Shown: positions 27,054 to 35,836 of the stretch, piece by piece
Layout: each line of letters begins with the position of its first letter
Numbering within the stretch: the first letter of the stretch is position 1
Source of the DNA: Coleofasciculus sp937127375
Lineage (GTDB): Bacteria; Cyanobacteriota; Cyanobacteriia; Cyanobacteriales; Coleofasciculaceae
Assembly (NCBI GenBank): GCA_040218875.1
Contig: JAVJQP010000153.1
Length of the DNA: 64,000 bases
Strand: one strand, 5' to 3'
Notes under the pieces: model-generated
What the model was told of the DNA's origin: nothing
The model's input: the letters and a program-made list of their open reading frames with translations, nothing else
Database searches by the model: none
Translations under genes and position numbers: made by a program

Positions 27054-27893
27054 TTACCCTTTAACACCACTGCCACTATCATTAGGTACGATATACCGCT
27101 GCATTAGTATAAAAAATAGCAGAACCGGGGCAATAGAAATAACGGAACCCGCCGCAACTAAACGCCAATCTAGGGAAAAGGTTCCGGCTAACCTAGCCAC
27201 ACCTAACGGCAAGGTATAATATTCAGGTCGATCCAGAACGATTAGGGGCCAGAGAAAGTCACTCCATGAGCCAATAAACACAAAAATAGCCAACGTGACT
27301 AACGCCGGACGAACGGCGGGAATCATTATATGCCACCACAATCCTAACTCCGAACAACCATCGATCCTAGCGGCTTCTTCGAGTTCTTTAGGAACCCCTT
27401 GAAAAGCTTGGCGTAATAAGAAAATGCCAAAGGCTGAAGCTAAACTGGGAAAAATAATGCCTAAATAACTATTCCGTAAGCCAAGCTGCACCATCAAAAT
27501 GTACAGGGGAATCATCACGATTTGGAAGGGAATCATGATGGTGGAAACAATAATCGCGAAAATGATATCACGTCCGCGAAAATTAAGTCGGGCTAAGGGA
27601 TAAGCCGCTAGAGAACAAAAGAGAAGATTTAAACTAACAGTGAGAATGGCAACAATGCCGCTATTCCAAATATATTGACCAAAAGGATTCGTTTGCCAGA
27701 CTTCGATATAGTTCTCAATTGTCGGTTGACTAGGGAACAGTTGAGGTGGAAAAGACCAAATATTCTCGGTGGAAGACTTCAATGATGTGCTAATTAACCA
27801 GAAGAGGGGAAACAGCATCACCAACGCGATCGCACTCAAGAGAATATACGTCCAAATCCTTTGCCAAATCTGTTTTCCCGGCGTTTTACTCAT
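27054..27893 (-). CDS. Carbohydrate ABC transporter permease (MalG/UgpE type)
   Basis: A 279-residue inner-membrane permease with six predicted transmembrane helices and the cytoplasmic EAA loop (EAARIDGCSELG, about 180-191) that docks with the ATPase. It belongs to the MalG-like half of CUT1 sugar importers, which normally pair with a MalF-type permease, a solute-binding protein and an ATPase. None of these is encoded next to it: both neighbours are unrelated. Orphan permease genes served by a shared ATPase are known in cyanobacteria, for example in glucosylglycerol or trehalose uptake. The substrate cannot be told from the sequence. Confidence 0.9.
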   Translation of the reverse strand: MSKTPGKQIWQRIWTYILLSAIALVMLFPLFWLISTSLKSSTENIWSFPPQLFPSQPTIENYIEVWQTNPFGQYIWNSGIVAILTVSLNLLFCSLAAYPLARLNFRGRDIIFAIIVSTIMIPFQIVMIPLYILMVQLGLRNSYLGIIFPSLASAFGIFLLRQAFQGVPKELEEAARIDGCSELGLWWHIMIPAVRPALVTLAIFVFIGSWSDFLWPLIVLDRPEYYTLPLGVARLAGTFSLDWRLVAAGSVISIAPVLLFFILMQRYIVPNDSGSGVKG

Positions 27894-27975
27894 CGTATTT
27901 TCCCGTTCTGTAGTGAGGGAACCTTAGCCCTCTAAACCATCATAGTCAACCCCGTTTCCGTACAAACCATTCAAA

Positions 27976-28017
27976 GCCTCTCTCCTTGTAGGAGAGAGGT
28001 TTGGAGAGAGGTTTTCC
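27976..28017. repeat. Palindromic repeat CCTCTCTCC-TTGTA-GGAGAGAGG
   Basis: A 9-bp-stem hairpin followed by a direct repeat of its right arm (GGAGAGAGGTT). Similar to the palindrome near 1264-1300. It lies between the 5-FCL operon end and the permease start, and may act as the operon terminator. Confidence 0.6.
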
Positions 28018-28038
28018 AGCATCCCAACCAAAAGTAAG

Positions 28039-28617
28039 CTAAACCATCATAGTTATTCCTGTTTCTGTGCAAACTCCATTTAACGGTTGATCCCACTCAT
28101 CGATAGGGAGTTGGGGAAATAACGCAAAATCAAAGATAATTCCGATAGTCGGCTTCGATATCCATTCTGCCGAACTCAACAGGCGATCGTAAAATCCACC
28201 CCCATAGCCTAAACGATAGCCTCGGCGATCGCACGCCACCGCCGGAACCAAGATTAAATCCACGTCATCAGGCTCTAAGATGGGGGAATTGGCATGGGGT
28301 TCAAAAATGCCATAAGCCCCCGTTTGCAGGGCTTCTCCGTGCTTCCAGCGATGCCAGAGGAGAGATTTGCCGACACATCGAGGGAATCCCCAACTGTGTT
28401 GGGTATCGGTAAACAGGGGATGGAGATCGGGTTCTTGGCGAAAACTAAAATAAGCCAGGATCGTTTTTGCTTGAGTGAATAGAGGTGACGACTTAAGCTG
28501 AGTACAGACGCGATCGCTCTTTTCTCGCCAGTCTTCTTTTGTCATGGCTTGTCGCTGTTTCAGCAGTCGCCGCCGTAATTCTTTTTTAGTCATTTTTGAG
28601 GGAATTTCAGTAGCCAT
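28039..28617 (-). CDS. 5-formyltetrahydrofolate cyclo-ligase
   Basis: A 192-residue enzyme that converts 5-formyl-THF to 5,10-methenyl-THF with ATP. Family motifs: KKELRRRLLKQRQAM at the N-terminus with the conserved Lys/Arg, LAYFSFRQEPDLHPL, and the ATP/Mg site VACDRRGYRLGYGGGFYDRLL (about 125-150). Length is normal. Its ATG directly follows the stop codon of the amidase gene (TAAATG), so it is translated as the last gene of the atzG-atzE-5-FCL operon. The functional link to the amidase is not obvious; it may only be shared expression. Confidence 0.93.
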   Translation of the reverse strand: MATEIPSKMTKKELRRRLLKQRQAMTKEDWREKSDRVCTQLKSSPLFTQAKTILAYFSFRQEPDLHPLFTDTQHSWGFPRCVGKSLLWHRWKHGEALQTGAYGIFEPHANSPILEPDDVDLILVPAVACDRRGYRLGYGGGFYDRLLSSAEWISKPTIGIIFDFALFPQLPIDEWDQPLNGVCTETGITMMV

Positions 28618-29991
28618 TTATAGTTCCTTCCCCTCCAATACGGCGGCGACACGCAATATCATGGCTTCATGGTAAGGAGCAGCAATAATTTGTACACCTA
28701 AGGGTAGAGAACTAGACGATTTAACCGGAACCGATAAAACAGGTAATCCAATAAAAGATAAAGGTTGGGTAAACAGTCCCAAATTCGGGCGCACTAATAT
28801 CTCTTCTCCCCCAATTACCATTGTTTCTTGATCGATGCGGGGGGCGACACAAGGCGTAGTTGGTGCGAGAATAATATCTACCGTCTGAAAAAGTTCCTGC
28901 ACCCTTTGGCGATACCATTGGCGAAACCGTTGCGCTTGGATGTACCACGAGGCGGGAATTAAAGCCCCCGCTAGAAAACGATCGCGCGTGGCGGGGTCAA
29001 AATCTTGTGGACGCGATCGCAAGTTGGCAAAATGTAAGTTAGCGCCTTCTGTAGCCGTAATAATATAAGCCGCCGCTCTTGCCCGATGCGCTTCCGGTAT
29101 GCTCACTGTAGCGGTGACATTCAGCGCTTGGACGACTTTGGCAACAGCATCTAAGGCGTCTGGGGTAGCGCCTTGAGCAAAATAGTCTCCCGCTACCGCA
29201 ATCCGTAATCCCTCAATTCCTTGTTCGAGTTGCGGTAAACAAGGTTCTGGAAGACGTTGCGTACATACCGGATCACGTTCATCATGTCCCTGAAGGATAT
29301 CAAACGCGGTAGCCATATCTCGTACTGATCGAGTAAACGGACCAATATGATCTAAACTACTGGAAAATAAAATCGCCCCCGCCCGTGATAAACGCCTGTA
29401 TGTGGGTTTTAAGCCAAAAACTCCGCACAATGAAGCCGGAACCCGGATTGAACCATTAGTATCGGAACCCAAAGTAAGGGGAACTAATCCGGCTGCAACC
29501 GAAGCGGCGGAACCCCCAGATGAGCCACCAGAAACGCGAGTCGGATCATGAGGGTTCGGAGTTGCCCCATAATGGCTATTAACCGTCACAAACCCATAAG
29601 CATATTCATCCATATTTAACGCCCCCACCAGCACCGCCCCGGCTTGCTTAAGTCGGGTAACGGCGGTAGCATCGTGGTTCGCTGGGGGATTTTCGGTATT
29701 AATTTTTGATCCGGCTAGGGTGGTTAATCCCGCGATATCAAATAAATTCTTCACCGCAAACGGAACCCCCGCCAAGACGCCAGGAAATTCCCCTCTGCTA
29801 ATCGCCTGATCCACCCGTTCCGCCTCGGCGATTGCCGTGTCAGCGGTAACGGCGGTAAAACAATTTAAGCTAGGATTACGGGCATCAATATGCGCCAAAC
29901 AATCCCGCGCGATCGCACTGGCGGTTATTTCACCCTGATAAACGGCTGTAGCTATTCCCACAGCGTCAGCTTGTCTCCAATTAAAGCTCAT
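28618..29991 (-). CDS. atzE: AtzE-family amidohydrolase (amidase signature family)
   Basis: A 457-residue amidase-signature enzyme. The Ser-cisSer-Lys triad region is visible: Lys in VPFAVKNLFD, GGSSGGSAASVAAG and the nucleophile segment GSDTNGSIRVPASLCG. The overall sequence matches the AtzE family rather than GatA. Its start codon overlaps the stop of the small upstream gene (ATGA), which encodes an AtzG-like protein; AtzE needs AtzG to form the stable 1-carboxybiuret hydrolase heterotetramer in known bacteria. It therefore probably hydrolyses a small carboxylated urea or amide compound in nitrogen metabolism. Here there is no cyanuric acid or biuret hydrolase gene nearby, so the natural substrate may differ. 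Confidence 0.85.
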   Translation of the reverse strand: MSFNWRQADAVGIATAVYQGEITASAIARDCLAHIDARNPSLNCFTAVTADTAIAEAERVDQAISRGEFPGVLAGVPFAVKNLFDIAGLTTLAGSKINTENPPANHDATAVTRLKQAGAVLVGALNMDEYAYGFVTVNSHYGATPNPHDPTRVSGGSSGGSAASVAAGLVPLTLGSDTNGSIRVPASLCGVFGLKPTYRRLSRAGAILFSSSLDHIGPFTRSVRDMATAFDILQGHDERDPVCTQRLPEPCLPQLEQGIEGLRIAVAGDYFAQGATPDALDAVAKVVQALNVTATVSIPEAHRARAAAYIITATEGANLHFANLRSRPQDFDPATRDRFLAGALIPASWYIQAQRFRQWYRQRVQELFQTVDIILAPTTPCVAPRIDQETMVIGGEEILVRPNLGLFTQPLSFIGLPVLSVPVKSSSSLPLGVQIIAAPYHEAMILRVAAVLEGKEL

Positions 29992-30176
29992 GGTTCAAAG
30001 ACTGGTGCGGCTTCTATATTATCCGGTAAGGGAAACTCATTCACCAATTGTGCGATCGCGGCAATGCGAGTAATGTTATCAACAACACCAGGACGGTATT
30101 CTGGGTCAATCGGCAAATCAATCAACTCTGCCATGCGATCGACATATTCACCAAAATCAACGGTTTCTTTAGTCAT
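29988..30176 (-). CDS. atzG: AtzG-like protein (DUF4089), AtzE partner
   Basis: A 62-residue protein of the DUF4089/AtzG family: FGEYVDRMAELIDLPIDPEYRPGVVDNI followed by IAAIAQLVNEFPLPDN is the family pattern. AtzG is a small helical subunit resembling GatC that stabilises AtzE. The stop codon overlaps the atzE start by 4 bp (ATGA), which supports translational coupling and complex formation. It is short enough to be missed by automatic annotation. Upstream is a heptamer repeat array. Confidence 0.85.
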   Translation of the reverse strand: MTKETVDFGEYVDRMAELIDLPIDPEYRPGVVDNITRIAAIAQLVNEFPLPDNIEAAPVFEP

Positions 30177-30200
30177 AACTTCATCAGTGTTGAGTTTCTC

Positions 30201-30262
30201 TTCCCTGTTCCCTGTTTCCTGTTCCCTGTTTCCTGTTCCCTGTTCCCTGTTCCCTGTTCCCT
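30201..30262. repeat. Heptanucleotide tandem repeat (TTCCCTG / TTTCCTG)n
   Basis: About nine heptamers, mainly TTCCCTG with TTTCCTG variants, upstream of the atzG gene and downstream of the phosphoesterase gene. Same family as 9512-9538 and 35758-35777. Confidence 0.85.
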
Positions 30263-30296
30263 AACCAATGACGAATGACAAAGGACAAATGACCAT

Positions 30297-31871
30297 TTAA
30301 ATAACAAACGCTTCCTTAGGATAATTATTCCACGTTTGGTGACATCGTTCAGCAATAAATGGTTGAACTCGGAACTTCGGCGGATTACCCTCTAGAACAT
30401 CAATTCGTAAAAATGAATAGAGTCGCTGCTTTTTAGAACCATGACCATGGCGTCCCGCATAAAAGTGCGATCGCGCCACCAAATGGGAGGGATTATTGTC
30501 AATAAACCCAACGGATTCCGTAATCTCTGACCCTTCTTTCCGTTGACGGCGTAAACTATGACCACTCCCACCACAAATAATCCAGGGCATATCAGAATCC
30601 GCATGTCCAGTATCCACCGTTTCTAGATATTCTAAACAGTGGGCATGACCAGTTAACACCAAATCTACCAAAGGACGCCCCTGTGCTAAATCACCCACCT
30701 CCGTCGCCACAGCATCCAAAACTTGGCGCAGGCGGCGGCGAACTGCCCTTGTTTGCGCCTGTTGCCATTTAGTGGCTTCAGTCACATAAGGAGGATGATG
30801 CAGATAAATCACTCGTCCTCTTACCTCGTCGGTATGCCAAGACTGGATTAGCCGTTGTCGCAGCCAGTCCAATTGTTCAAAATCAATCGTGTTTTCTTCA
30901 TTTGATGCCAATTGTTTATTAATATCCAAGCTTAGTTCATCAATTTGCTCTAATTTCACATTCAAATCATCAAGCTGTTCCGCCTCTTCCGGGTTATCCG
31001 CATCCAAAGTATTGGAGGTTTCCATAAGTTGTTGTTTTTCGGCTTCTAATTCATCTCGTCTCTGTTCTAAAAGATGGCGAAAGGCTTTCCCTTCTGGAGT
31101 GTTGGGAATCGGTGCGGGGTCGTTAAAGGTATTGGAATCGAGGGCGAAAAAGTCAATTCCACCACTACGGAACGTATAATAACGGTTCGGTAAGCGGGTA
31201 AATTCTCCGGGTTGATAGCGCAAGCAACGTCCTGTATCCGTCTTCGCCGTATAGTGGTGATCTAAATGATTTTCCAACTGTCCCCATTGCTTCAATGGTT
31301 TCAGATAGTCTAAGAATGCTTTAGTATAAGCTTTGCCCTTATGCGATCCGTGCCAACCAACATTTAGATCGAGTTTAGTCTTAAACAGGTGGCGTAGGGG
31401 CCAAGTTACCTGTGCCATAAAGCCATAGACCAAGGGTAAATCGTAGTAATCGTGATTTCCAGGGATGGTGAGGAAGGGAAGATTAAACACCATTTGGTCA
31501 TAAGCAATTTTATGGTGAGAGTCGCCATCGACGAGAAACTCGCGGTAGGGTTTAATAAAGTTTTGGGGATAATATTCACTCGAACCTACCTGATATACCA
31601 CGTCACCGGTATGCAATACAAAGCGGCAGTTATCGCGGTGATTTAGCATCATTTCCCCAATTTTGCGTTGTGGATCATGTTGTTTGTGAGACCCAAAGCC
31701 TGTATCACCGACGACTAAAAAAGAGAACTCTGGATGATCGGGTTGATCATCGTCTAATACCAGCCGAGTTTGATCAATATCCCGTTCAACGATTAACGGA
31801 TCTTGCCAGCGAACTCGTTGCTTCATCTGCTGGATTTTCTCGGCAATAGGGGGATCGGACACAAATTGCAT
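30297..31871 (-). CDS. Calcineurin-like metallophosphoesterase
   Basis: A 524-residue protein with the complete metallophosphoesterase motif series: LVVGDTGFG (variant of GDxH), HTGDVVYQ (GDxx), IPGNHDYYD (GNHD) and LTGHAHCLEY (GHxH). A long charged helical insertion (about 250-320, rich in Glu, Gln, Leu and Asp) may form a coiled coil or dimer interface. No signal peptide is visible, so it is likely cytoplasmic. Substrate unknown; family members hydrolyse phosphomono- or diesters. It is monocistronic on the minus strand. Confidence 0.88.
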   Translation of the reverse strand: MQFVSDPPIAEKIQQMKQRVRWQDPLIVERDIDQTRLVLDDDQPDHPEFSFLVVGDTGFGSHKQHDPQRKIGEMMLNHRDNCRFVLHTGDVVYQVGSSEYYPQNFIKPYREFLVDGDSHHKIAYDQMVFNLPFLTIPGNHDYYDLPLVYGFMAQVTWPLRHLFKTKLDLNVGWHGSHKGKAYTKAFLDYLKPLKQWGQLENHLDHHYTAKTDTGRCLRYQPGEFTRLPNRYYTFRSGGIDFFALDSNTFNDPAPIPNTPEGKAFRHLLEQRRDELEAEKQQLMETSNTLDADNPEEAEQLDDLNVKLEQIDELSLDINKQLASNEENTIDFEQLDWLRQRLIQSWHTDEVRGRVIYLHHPPYVTEATKWQQAQTRAVRRRLRQVLDAVATEVGDLAQGRPLVDLVLTGHAHCLEYLETVDTGHADSDMPWIICGGSGHSLRRQRKEGSEITESVGFIDNNPSHLVARSHFYAGRHGHGSKKQRLYSFLRIDVLEGNPPKFRVQPFIAERCHQTWNNYPKEAFVI

Positions 31872-31972
31872 GATGCTTCACTGCCAAAGGTTTGCGTTTT
31901 GAGATTATCGTCCGATATTGAGAATTATCATCTATCCTAATGTGGGGATCTCACCAAATCACCGTCAACCCT

Positions 31973-32236
31973 CTAGCGAGGAAAACACTTGCGGAGCATG
32001 ATTTGACCGACCAAACCATTTTCCTTTGGGGATGCGAAATGGACAACCTCAATCACCGTAAAGCAGGGTCCGACATCGTGCAGCATCCCTTCAGCAAACG
32101 AAATCAACTCGCCGCAGCAGGGTAGACGAGATAATTCCACCCGTTCCCCGTTTAAGTCTTCTAACTCCGGTGAATAGTCTTTATGGGATGTTCTGGGGGC
32201 GTTCTCGAACATCATTTGTACTTTAACCAGTTCCAT
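31973..32236 (-). CDS. Small conserved hypothetical protein, 87 aa
   Basis: From the ATG at 32236 (AGGAG lies 9-13 nt upstream; the longer frame to 32308 lacks this) the product is 87 residues: MELVKVQMMFENAPRTSHKD, a central SRLPCCGELISFAEG with two adjacent Cys, and a hydrophobic C-terminal half GPCFTVIEVVHFAS. No family is recognised. The start context and balanced composition support a real gene. It lies between the phosphoesterase and PEP-CTERM genes. A redox or metal role for the Cys pair is speculation. Confidence 0.6.
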   Translation of the reverse strand: MELVKVQMMFENAPRTSHKDYSPELEDLNGERVELSRLPCCGELISFAEGMLHDVGPCFTVIEVVHFASPKENGLVGQIMLRKCFPR

Positions 32237-32471
32237 GGGTAACACACTCCTGATCCAACGCCTATATAGATTACCGGAGTTTCGACTAAATCCCAAACCC
32301 AACCCCACCCCCTCTAAATTTTCCCAGGAATTATCCTCAAGGAGAGGAATTCAGCGATCAAATTAGGCAGGTTAAATGGGAAATAGCTGATACCTGATAT
32401 TTTTCTCAGCTCAAAGAATTAAACTGGTCACTATAGCAACAAATACTGTCTCGTCTATTTTGGAGATCGTG

Positions 32472-33230
32472 ATGAACATGATACACAACAAGCTAGTTGC
32501 CACAACATTGGCGGCTGGAGCATCTGTCCTGAGTTTTGGCATGTTATCTCAACCTGCTGCGGCGATTGATTTAACATTTGTAAGTGAGGGTGACACTGTT
32601 CCCGAAGGCTGGACTAACTTGAACTGGACGGTGGAAGGGAGAGCAGGAGCTAAAGGCTTTGCTGACTGGGAGTTTTCCACCAAAGAAGATGATATCCACA
32701 CAACCGTTGAGCAATTGCAGTGGAATTGGCAGAATGATCAAGAAGTGCCATGGCTTTTAAATTGGGATGGGAATACCGTTTCCTTTACCCTGGGTGGGCA
32801 AACCATTGCGTTCTACCAAGATAATCCACCCGCTAAGTCTTTAAATGGATTTTACCTCTGGACACGAGCGACAACGAAATCGGGTAAAGTCGATCCCGGT
32901 ACTGAAATTTTGCTGAATGTCAACGCTGTTAACGGAATCGCAGTCGCTCCAGTATCCAGTTCTGCTATTGCACCCCTAGGTGAAGGGAACACCACTATCA
33001 CAAAGAACTATTTTGCCAGTGATACCTCGATTACCTCTCTTTCAGGGATTGCTAATATGAGTTGGCTAGAGGGTTCTCCGAATCCCAACCTAGAGAATGC
33101 TCGTTCGCGAGTTGGCTTGAAAATTGAAGGATTTTCTTATGCTTCGATACCGGAACCCGGTGCAGTTGCAGGACTAGTGGCGATGGGGATGTTCGGTGTC
33201 ACTTCTGTACTACGGCGTAAAAAAGCTTAG
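32472..33230 (+). CDS. PEP-CTERM sorting-domain exported protein
   Basis: 252 residues from the ATG at 32472, which has GGAG six bases upstream. A signal peptide (about residues 1-31, ending QPAAA) is followed by a Trp- and Gly-rich beta-type domain, and the C-terminus carries the PEP-CTERM signal: SIPEPG, a hydrophobic helix (AVAGLVAMGMFGVTSVL) and RRKKA. Such proteins are recognised by an exosortase (EpsH/XrtA-like) and placed at the cell surface or in exopolysaccharide. No exosortase is encoded in the window. Function of the central domain is unknown. Confidence 0.9.
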   Translation: MNMIHNKLVATTLAAGASVLSFGMLSQPAAAIDLTFVSEGDTVPEGWTNLNWTVEGRAGAKGFADWEFSTKEDDIHTTVEQLQWNWQNDQEVPWLLNWDGNTVSFTLGGQTIAFYQDNPPAKSLNGFYLWTRATTKSGKVDPGTEILLNVNAVNGIAVAPVSSSAIAPLGEGNTTITKNYFASDTSITSLSGIANMSWLEGSPNPNLENARSRVGLKIEGFSYASIPEPGAVAGLVAMGMFGVTSVLRRKKA

Positions 33231-33283
33231 CATCAATGGCACTGAAAATGTGCCGTTTAGGATCGCCGAAACCTTGATATACC

Positions 33284-33357
33284 GTAGGGTGGGCATTGCC
33301 CACCAGCCTGAACAAGCGTGCCATTAAGTAGGGGCTTGGTAACCAAGCCCTTACAGG
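33284..33357. repeat. Two small palindromes downstream of the PEP-CTERM gene
   Basis: GTAGGGTGGGCATTGCCCACC (also at 56029-56050 with one changed base) and GGGGCTTGGTAACCAAGCCC, related to the palindromes at 12388 and 37731. They lie in a 265-bp spacer with no other feature, apart from a weak stem AAGCC/GGCTT followed by a T-run near 33450-33470 that could be a terminator. Confidence 0.75.
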
Positions 33358-33495
33358 TGGTGTTAGCTTGGGGGCAACTTTGAGTAATTCTTATTTCGTC
33401 ATCGGATCGCCCCGACAAGCCCTCAGATGGTTTTTGGACTTAAGCCAACGAGTGCGGCTTTTTTTTATGCTGGAAACAGGAATAATTAAAAAACT

Positions 33496-34443
33496 ATGAA
33501 TATGACCAGTCATAATCAGCCATCTATTACAATTGCCGTCGTTGGTGATGTTCACGATCAGTGGGAAGCCCAAGACGCGATCGCACTCCAAAAGTTGGGG
33601 GTTGACTTGGTGCTGTTTGTCGGAGATTTTGGCAACGAGTCTGTGGGAGTAGTGCAGCGAGTTGCTTCCGTTGATCTGCCCAAAGCGGTAATTCTGGGAA
33701 ATCACGACGCTTGGTATACCGCATCGGCTTGGGGACGGAAAAAATGTCCATACAACCGTCAACAGGAAAATTGGTTACACGATCAGTTAGAGGCACTGGG
33801 AGATGCCCATGTGGGTTATGGGTATCTGGACTTTCCCGAACTTCAACTTTCGGTAGTCGGAGGGCGTCCGTTTAGTTGGGGCGGATCAGCGTGGAAAAAT
33901 CAAGACTTCTATCGGGATTGGTATGGGGTCAACAGTTTTGAGGAGTCCGTTGAACGAATTGTCGCCGCCGCCCAAGCCACAGACTACAACAGGATTCTTT
34001 TTTTAGGTCACAATGGACCAACGGGGTTAGGCGAGGAAGCCGAATCGCCTTGTGGCAGGGACTGGCATCCCTTGGGCGGCGATCATGGAGACCCGGATTT
34101 TGAAGCCGCGATCGCGCAAGTTCAGGCATTAGGAAAACAGATTCCCTTGGTTACGTTCGGTCACATGCATCACCGATTACGCCACACAACCAAGCGATTG
34201 CGAACGATTGTCAAAACCAGTTCAGAGGGAACCGTGTATCTGAATTCAGCCAGTGTGCCCCGAATTGTGCAAACGGAAACAAACCGACTGCGGAATTTTT
34301 CGCTGGTGTCTCTGGAAGCGGGTGAGGTTGCTTCAATTTCTCTCGTTTGGGTGGGAAATGACTATTCTGTCGTACTCGAAGAGTTTCTCTATCGGCATCC
34401 TCAACCCGTTAGCGGACAATTTGTTTCCAGACACTCGCCATGA
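33496..34443 (+). CDS. TIGR04168-type metallophosphoesterase (cyanobacteria/plants)
   Basis: A 315-residue phosphoesterase with all metal-binding motifs: VVGDVHDQW (GDxH), FVGDFGNE, ILGNHDAWY (GNHD), LFLGHNGPTGLG and TFGHMHHRLR (GHxH). The overall sequence matches the TIGR04168 family found in cyanobacteria and chloroplasts, whose substrate is not known to me. It has no signal peptide and is likely cytoplasmic. Alternative start two codons downstream (MTSHNQ) is possible. The tRNA-Ser gene follows 30 bp after the stop on the same strand. Confidence 0.9.
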   Translation: MNMTSHNQPSITIAVVGDVHDQWEAQDAIALQKLGVDLVLFVGDFGNESVGVVQRVASVDLPKAVILGNHDAWYTASAWGRKKCPYNRQQENWLHDQLEALGDAHVGYGYLDFPELQLSVVGGRPFSWGGSAWKNQDFYRDWYGVNSFEESVERIVAAAQATDYNRILFLGHNGPTGLGEEAESPCGRDWHPLGGDHGDPDFEAAIAQVQALGKQIPLVTFGHMHHRLRHTTKRLRTIVKTSSEGTVYLNSASVPRIVQTETNRLRNFSLVSLEAGEVASISLVWVGNDYSVVLEEFLYRHPQPVSGQFVSRHSP

Positions 34444-34473
34444 ACGCTCAGGCTTGGTATTATAGATAAGCCT

Positions 34474-34557
34474 GGAGAGGTGGCAGAGTGGTCGAATGCG
34501 CTCGACTTGAAATCGAGTGACCCAAAAGGTCCGTGGGTTCGAATCCCACCCTCTCCG
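34474..34557 (+). tRNA. tRNA-Ser (anticodon UGA)
   Basis: A complete 84-nt class II tRNA. The acceptor stem GGAGAGG pairs with CCTCTCC, the anticodon stem-loop is CTCGA-CTTGAAA-TCGAG with anticodon TGA, a long variable arm (GACC-CAAAA-GGTC) marks Ser, and the T arm is GTGGG-TTCGAAT-CCCAC. CCA is not encoded. It reads UCA and related Ser codons. It is followed directly by GGGGAAGCTG repeats and a TnpB-derived element. Confidence 0.97.
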
Positions 34558-34562
34558 TTCCT

Positions 34563-34625
34563 GTTGGGGAAGCTGGGGAAGCTGGGGGAGCTGGGGGAGC
34601 TGGGGAAGCTGGGGAAGCTGGGGGA
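34563..34625. repeat. Tandem 9-bp repeats (GGGGAAGCT / GGGGGAGCT)
   Basis: About seven imperfect copies of a 9-bp unit directly behind the tRNA-Ser 3' end; same unit as at 9421-9450 and inside the gene at 42216-46340. Confidence 0.85.
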
Positions 34626-34734
34626 GCCGAAATTAAATTAGAATTCTCGGCGATTCGTCTTGATTCCTATCTCCTGTCTCACCTTAACCACCTAAATCGC
34701 GAGGGGCTACGGCTTCAACCGGAACAAAGTGGAG

Positions 34735-35694
34735 GTAAGCCGTAGGGGGAGAGCGGGAAAGACTTCGGCTAAACGCCCGAAGTATTTCCAGTTATTGCCC
34801 GCTAAGTGGTATAATGGCAGCCATGAAACAAGTCCTCACGATAGTTGTAAAGCTTCAACCCTCCCCTGAGCAGGTGGCCTTCTTAGAGGCAACTCTTCAG
34901 GCGTTTGCGGATGCTTGCAACTACGTCAACGGACATACAGATCCAAAACTGACCAACAAAATTGCGATTCAATCTTTGACTTATCAAACCATTAAAAGCC
35001 AATTCAATTTGGTAGCCAATATGGCAGTCAGAGCTTGTGCAAGAGTAGCGGCTAACCGAAAGGTAGCCTTTTCAAAAGGCAAGCCTGTTAAAAAGTTTGC
35101 CTCAGGCAGTATGGACTGCGATAAGGACTTGTTTCGACTTCGTGAACACGACTGGACGGTAAGCCTTGCTACTGTTCGCGGTAGAGAGCGAGTTAAATTG
35201 AACCCAGGTAACTACCAAAGAGGAAAACTCAAAGGGAGGAACCCAACTTCATCTCAATTATGTAAGCACCGCGACGGGCAGTTCTACCTGCACATTCAGA
35301 TCAAGGATACCCCTCCAGACCCAAAAAATACCGATAAGGTAATAGGTGTCGATTTAGGGCGTCGCGACATTGCTGTTACCTCAGAGGATCAAAGGTGGGA
35401 CGGTAAGCCGATTCAGTCGGTGCGAGATAAGTTTTCCTTTCTTAGAGCATCTCTCCAGAAAAAAGCCTCGAAAGGCACGAGAACAACTCGACGTAGATGT
35501 CGAGAAGTTTTGAAACGGTTGTCGGGGAGGGAGAGGCGTTACCAGCAATGGCTCAACCACAACATCTCCAAAACAGTGGTTAGACGGGCGTGCAAGTTAA
35601 ACCGAACTATTGAGTATGTTCAGCTTAGCTTGTTCGATGACTTCAGGGCTACTAAAAACCCAGACCTCAGCTCTTAGCAGGTCTGGGTAGTTTA
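34735..35694 (+). mobile_element. TnpB (IS605 OrfB-type) element with internal deletion, both ends kept
   Basis: The left end holds a hairpin (GGAAA-ACTTCGG pairing with CCGAAGT-TTTCC) about 30-80 bp before the tnpB ATG and the sequence AGTGGTATAATGG, comparable to ATAGTGGTAAG before the intact tnpB at 37548. The right end is a hairpin CCCAGACCT ... AGGTCTGGG followed by TAGTTTA; the intact element ends in the same way with a stem followed by TAGTTCAC. Between the ends, the tnpB gene has lost its 3' part. Exact boundaries are estimated. Confidence 0.6.
34823..35677 (+). pseudogene. tnpB: Truncated TnpB (RuvC-I present, RuvC-II/III and Zn finger missing)
   Basis: About 284 residues from the ATG at 34823 (an in-frame ATG lies three codons upstream). 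N-terminal OrfB helix-turn-helix and wedge-like regions are present (VVKLQPSPEQVAFLEATLQA), and the RuvC-I motif VIGVDLGRRDIAV with catalytic Asp (about residue 177). The sequence then runs to HNISKTVVRRACKLNRTIEY, the place where RuvC-II (Glu) should follow, but switches to an unrelated 20-residue tail and stops inside the right-end hairpin. Intact relatives have about 400 residues. It therefore cannot cut DNA as a RuvC nuclease; whether the remnant still binds guide RNA or DNA is open. Confidence 0.8.
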
Positions 35695-35757
35695 TGTCAA
35701 ATTCCTAAAATTCCTACATAACTGATACGGCTACCAACCCAAGCTGGGACAAATTTG

Positions 35758-35777
35758 TTCCCTGTTCCCTGTTCCCT
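35758..35777. repeat. Short heptamer array (TTCCCTG)n
   Basis: Almost three TTCCCTG units upstream of the DUF3531 gene, same family as 9512 and 30201. A short repeat of GATAACTGATAACT type follows just before the ATG. Confidence 0.75.
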
Positions 35778-35836
35778 TTCCTAACCAAAATGTCCCGCTT
35801 TAGACCGATAACCCTGATACTGATAACTGATAACTT

